Part shown: in pieces, positions 4,610-6,119 of the stretch
Layout: each line of letters opens with the position of its first letter
Position numbering within the stretch: position 1 is the first letter of the stretch
DNA from: Terrimesophilobacter sp036565765
Lineage (GTDB): Bacteria > Actinomycetota > Actinomycetes > Actinomycetales > Microbacteriaceae
NCBI RefSeq assembly: GCF_036565765.1
Contig: NZ_DATCXP010000057.1
DNA: 6,119 nucleotides
Direction: 5' to 3' (one strand)
Notes under the pieces: generated by a model
What the model was told of the DNA's origin: nothing
What the model saw: the letters and a program-made list of their open reading frames with translations, nothing else
Databases searched by the model: none
Made by a program: the position numbers and the translations under genes

Positions 4610-5476
4610 GTGGACATCCTCAACATCGTCATCCAGGGCATCCTGCTCGGCGGTCTCTACGCGCTCTTCGCCACAGGGCTCTCCCTGATGTTCGGCGTCA
4701 TGCGCATCGTGAACCTCGCGCACGGCGACCTCGCGATCGTCGCGGCGTACCTCGCACTCGTGTTCGTCGCGCAGGGTTTTCTGCCGGTGTGGCTCGTCGT
4801 GCTGATCACGGTTCCGCTGTTCGGCCTCGTCGGCTACGTCGTGCAGCGTGGCCTGTTCGGGCGCAGCCTGAAGTCCGGCCCGCTCGCAACGCTCCTCGTG
4901 ACGTTCGGGCTGTCCGTGGTGATCCAGAACGGGCTGCAGCAGGCGTTCTCCGCAGACACGAAGACGATCGATGCCGGATGGCTCACGACCGCCGCATGGC
5001 ACGTGAACAGTCAGCTGTCCATCTCCTACCTCTCCCTCCTGACGCTCGTGCTCGCGCTCGGTGCGATCGTGGGTATCCAGCTGTTCCTCACCAGATCAGG
5101 CCTCGGCCGGATGATGCGGGCGTCATCGGATGACCCGCAGATCGCCGCAGTCGTCGGCGGTGACTCCCGTCATATTTACGGCATTGCGACCGCGATCGCT
5201 TTCGCGACGGTCGCCCTTGCCGGTCTGATGTTCGCCATGCGCTCCTCGTTCGATCCGTCGCTCGGGCCGTCCCGCCTGCTGTTCGCGTTCGAGGCGGTCG
5301 TGATCGGCGGGCTCGGATCGCTCTGGGGGACTCTTCTCGGCGGCGCCGTCCTCGGACTCACCCAGACGCTCGTCGCCTTCGTCGATCCGTCGTGGTCGAT
5401 CCTCGCCGGCCATCTCGTGTTCCTGGCCGTGCTCGCCTTCCGTCCACAAGGCTTGATCCCGCGGAGGTCGATATGA
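4610..5476 (+). CDS. livH: ABC importer permease, LivH type
   Basis: A 288-residue integral membrane subunit that forms half of the translocation channel with LivM. The N-terminal signature GGLYALFATGLSLMFGV (14-30) followed by RIVNLAHGD (32-40) is diagnostic of LivH. Later family marks are GLGRMMRASSDDPQIAA (164-180), the cytoplasmic loop that docks the ATPases, and FEAVVIGGLGSLWGTLLGG (227-245). Hydrophobic segments lie at about 5-30, 41-57, 60-79, 92-112, 139-160, 190-210, 224-252 and 262-277, some of which may be re-entrant or split. The GTG start immediately follows the livF stop (TGA then GTG, no gap), with GGAGG six bases upstream inside the end of livF. Zero spacing implies coupled translation. 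It ends in an ATGA overlap with livM. The family is secure; the substrate is not shown. Confidence 0.93.
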   Translation: MDILNIVIQGILLGGLYALFATGLSLMFGVMRIVNLAHGDLAIVAAYLALVFVAQGFLPVWLVVLITVPLFGLVGYVVQRGLFGRSLKSGPLATLLVTFGLSVVIQNGLQQAFSADTKTIDAGWLTTAAWHVNSQLSISYLSLLTLVLALGAIVGIQLFLTRSGLGRMMRASSDDPQIAAVVGGDSRHIYGIATAIAFATVALAGLMFAMRSSFDPSLGPSRLLFAFEAVVIGGLGSLWGTLLGGAVLGLTQTLVAFVDPSWSILAGHLVFLAVLAFRPQGLIPRRSI

Positions 5477-6119
5477 ACGCGCAACAGAGAGAGCCGGGCA
5501 AGGAGCTGGGGAGGCCGGATGCTTTCCTCCAGGTCTCCCGAGCCGCGCGGTCATCGCGCTGGGGCGGGCTCGTCGCGCTCGTCGGGCTCGGTGTGCTGTT
5601 CGCGATGCCGTACATCGCCTACCAGGATGTGACGAACATCCTCGTGACGTTCTTCGTCTACCTCATCATGTCGAGCATGTGGAATCTGCTCGCTGGATTC
5701 GGCGGACTCGTCTCGATCGGGCAGCAGGCGTTCATCGGGATCGGCGCGTATACGACCCTCGTGTTCGCGAACCTGGGCATGAACTTCGTTCTCGCTCTCC
5801 TGCTGTCGATCGTGACCTGTGCGGTGTTCGCGATCCCGACCTCGTTCCTGGCCTTCCGGTTGCGCGGCGACTACTTCGCGGTCGGCACCTGGGTCATCGC
5901 GGAGGTCTACCGCCTCATCGTCGTGAAGATCCCTGGGCTCGGCGGGCCGAGCGGCGGGCCACTGGGTGGAGACTTCCTGCGCATCGACCCGACCCTGCGT
6001 GGCGCGGTCACCTACTGGGCGGCGCTCGCCGTCGCCGCGATCACCGTGATCGGATGCTACCTGCTGCTGCGGGGACGCATCGGGCTCGCCCTCACGGCGG
6101 TTCGCGACGATGAGGTGAC
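5473..6119 (+). CDS. livM: ABC importer permease, LivM type, 3'-truncated by the window edge
   Basis: 215 complete codons are present, with no stop before the end of the window; LivM proteins usually exceed 300 residues. The partner permease of LivH is recognised by WNLLAGFGGLVSIGQQAF (70-87) followed by IGIGAYT (88-94), LRGDYFAVGTW (130-140) with VIAEVYR, and GRIGLALTAVRDDE (201-214), which begins the ATPase-docking loop. A hydrophilic N-terminal tail of about 30 residues (MNAQQREPGK onward) precedes the first membrane segment (about 31-48). Others are near 55-75, 76-100, 104-128, 132-150 and 179-199. The ATG at 5473 overlaps the livH stop in ATGA and has GGAGG five bases upstream. A Gly-rich loop LGGPSGGPLGG lies at 156-166. 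This is the last gene visible in the importer operon. Confidence 0.92.
   Translation, partial: MNAQQREPGKELGRPDAFLQVSRAARSSRWGGLVALVGLGVLFAMPYIAYQDVTNILVTFFVYLIMSSMWNLLAGFGGLVSIGQQAFIGIGAYTTLVFANLGMNFVLALLLSIVTCAVFAIPTSFLAFRLRGDYFAVGTWVIAEVYRLIVVKIPGLGGPSGGPLGGDFLRIDPTLRGAVTYWAALAVAAITVIGCYLLLRGRIGLALTAVRDDEV

Noticed and set aside
3461..5002. Minus-strand open frame of 513 codons spanning livG, livF and part of livH
   Set aside because: It crosses three genes with intact ABC motifs on the other strand; its protein is full of His/Glu/Arg/Asp with no domain. It is a shadow despite its length.

Overview
The window looks like chromosomal DNA of a high-G+C Gram-positive bacterium (Actinomycetota). 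The supporting signs are strong G/C third-position bias (which produces long antisense shadow ORFs), frequent GTG starts, a twin-arginine lipoprotein signal on the solute-binding protein, and tightly packed, translationally coupled genes. I cannot name the genus; a Micrococcales-type actinobacterium is only a guess. There is no sign of mobile DNA, CRISPR, tRNA or rRNA.

The layout is two divergent transcription units around a control region of about 260 bp (1561-1821). Leftward (minus strand) runs a benzaldehyde-dehydrogenase-type NAD(P)+ aldehyde dehydrogenase (100-1560). It is followed after 19 bp by the first 26 codons of a 3-oxoacid CoA-transferase subunit A, which leaves the window at position 1. 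Rightward (plus strand) runs a five-gene ABC importer of the branched-chain/hydrophobic amino acid (HAAT, Liv) family: solute-binding lipoprotein (1822-3129), LivG-type ATPase (3141-3896), LivF-type ATPase (3893-4609), LivH-type permease (4610-5476) and LivM-type permease (5473 to the window edge, truncated). The order is binding protein, two ATPases, two permeases. Every junction from livG onward is either an ATGA overlap or zero spacing, as in one operon.

The likely working unit is uptake plus catabolism of an aromatic (or similar) carboxylate or aldehyde precursor. The Liv-type importer would bring in the substrate, the dehydrogenase would oxidise an aromatic aldehyde to its acid, and the CoA-transferase would activate a 3-oxoacid such as beta-ketoadipate in the lower pathway. 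The substrate is inferred from gene context; the transporter sequence alone does not show it.

The most notable feature is the control region. It carries two mirror-image promoters sharing a perfect 10-bp element (TACTATGTTC) at the -10 position. Each has TTG at -35 with a 17-bp spacer, and each has a GTTCG half-site exactly 15 nt downstream of the 10-mer. GTTCG/CGAAC half-sites occur seven times and form three inverted repeats. This looks like a bidirectional promoter under one shared regulator, whose gene is not in the window. The second notable point is in the transporter: the LivG signature motif is degenerate (LGLLQ) and the LivF switch position is Gln instead of His. Both deviations would fall in the same composite ATP site.
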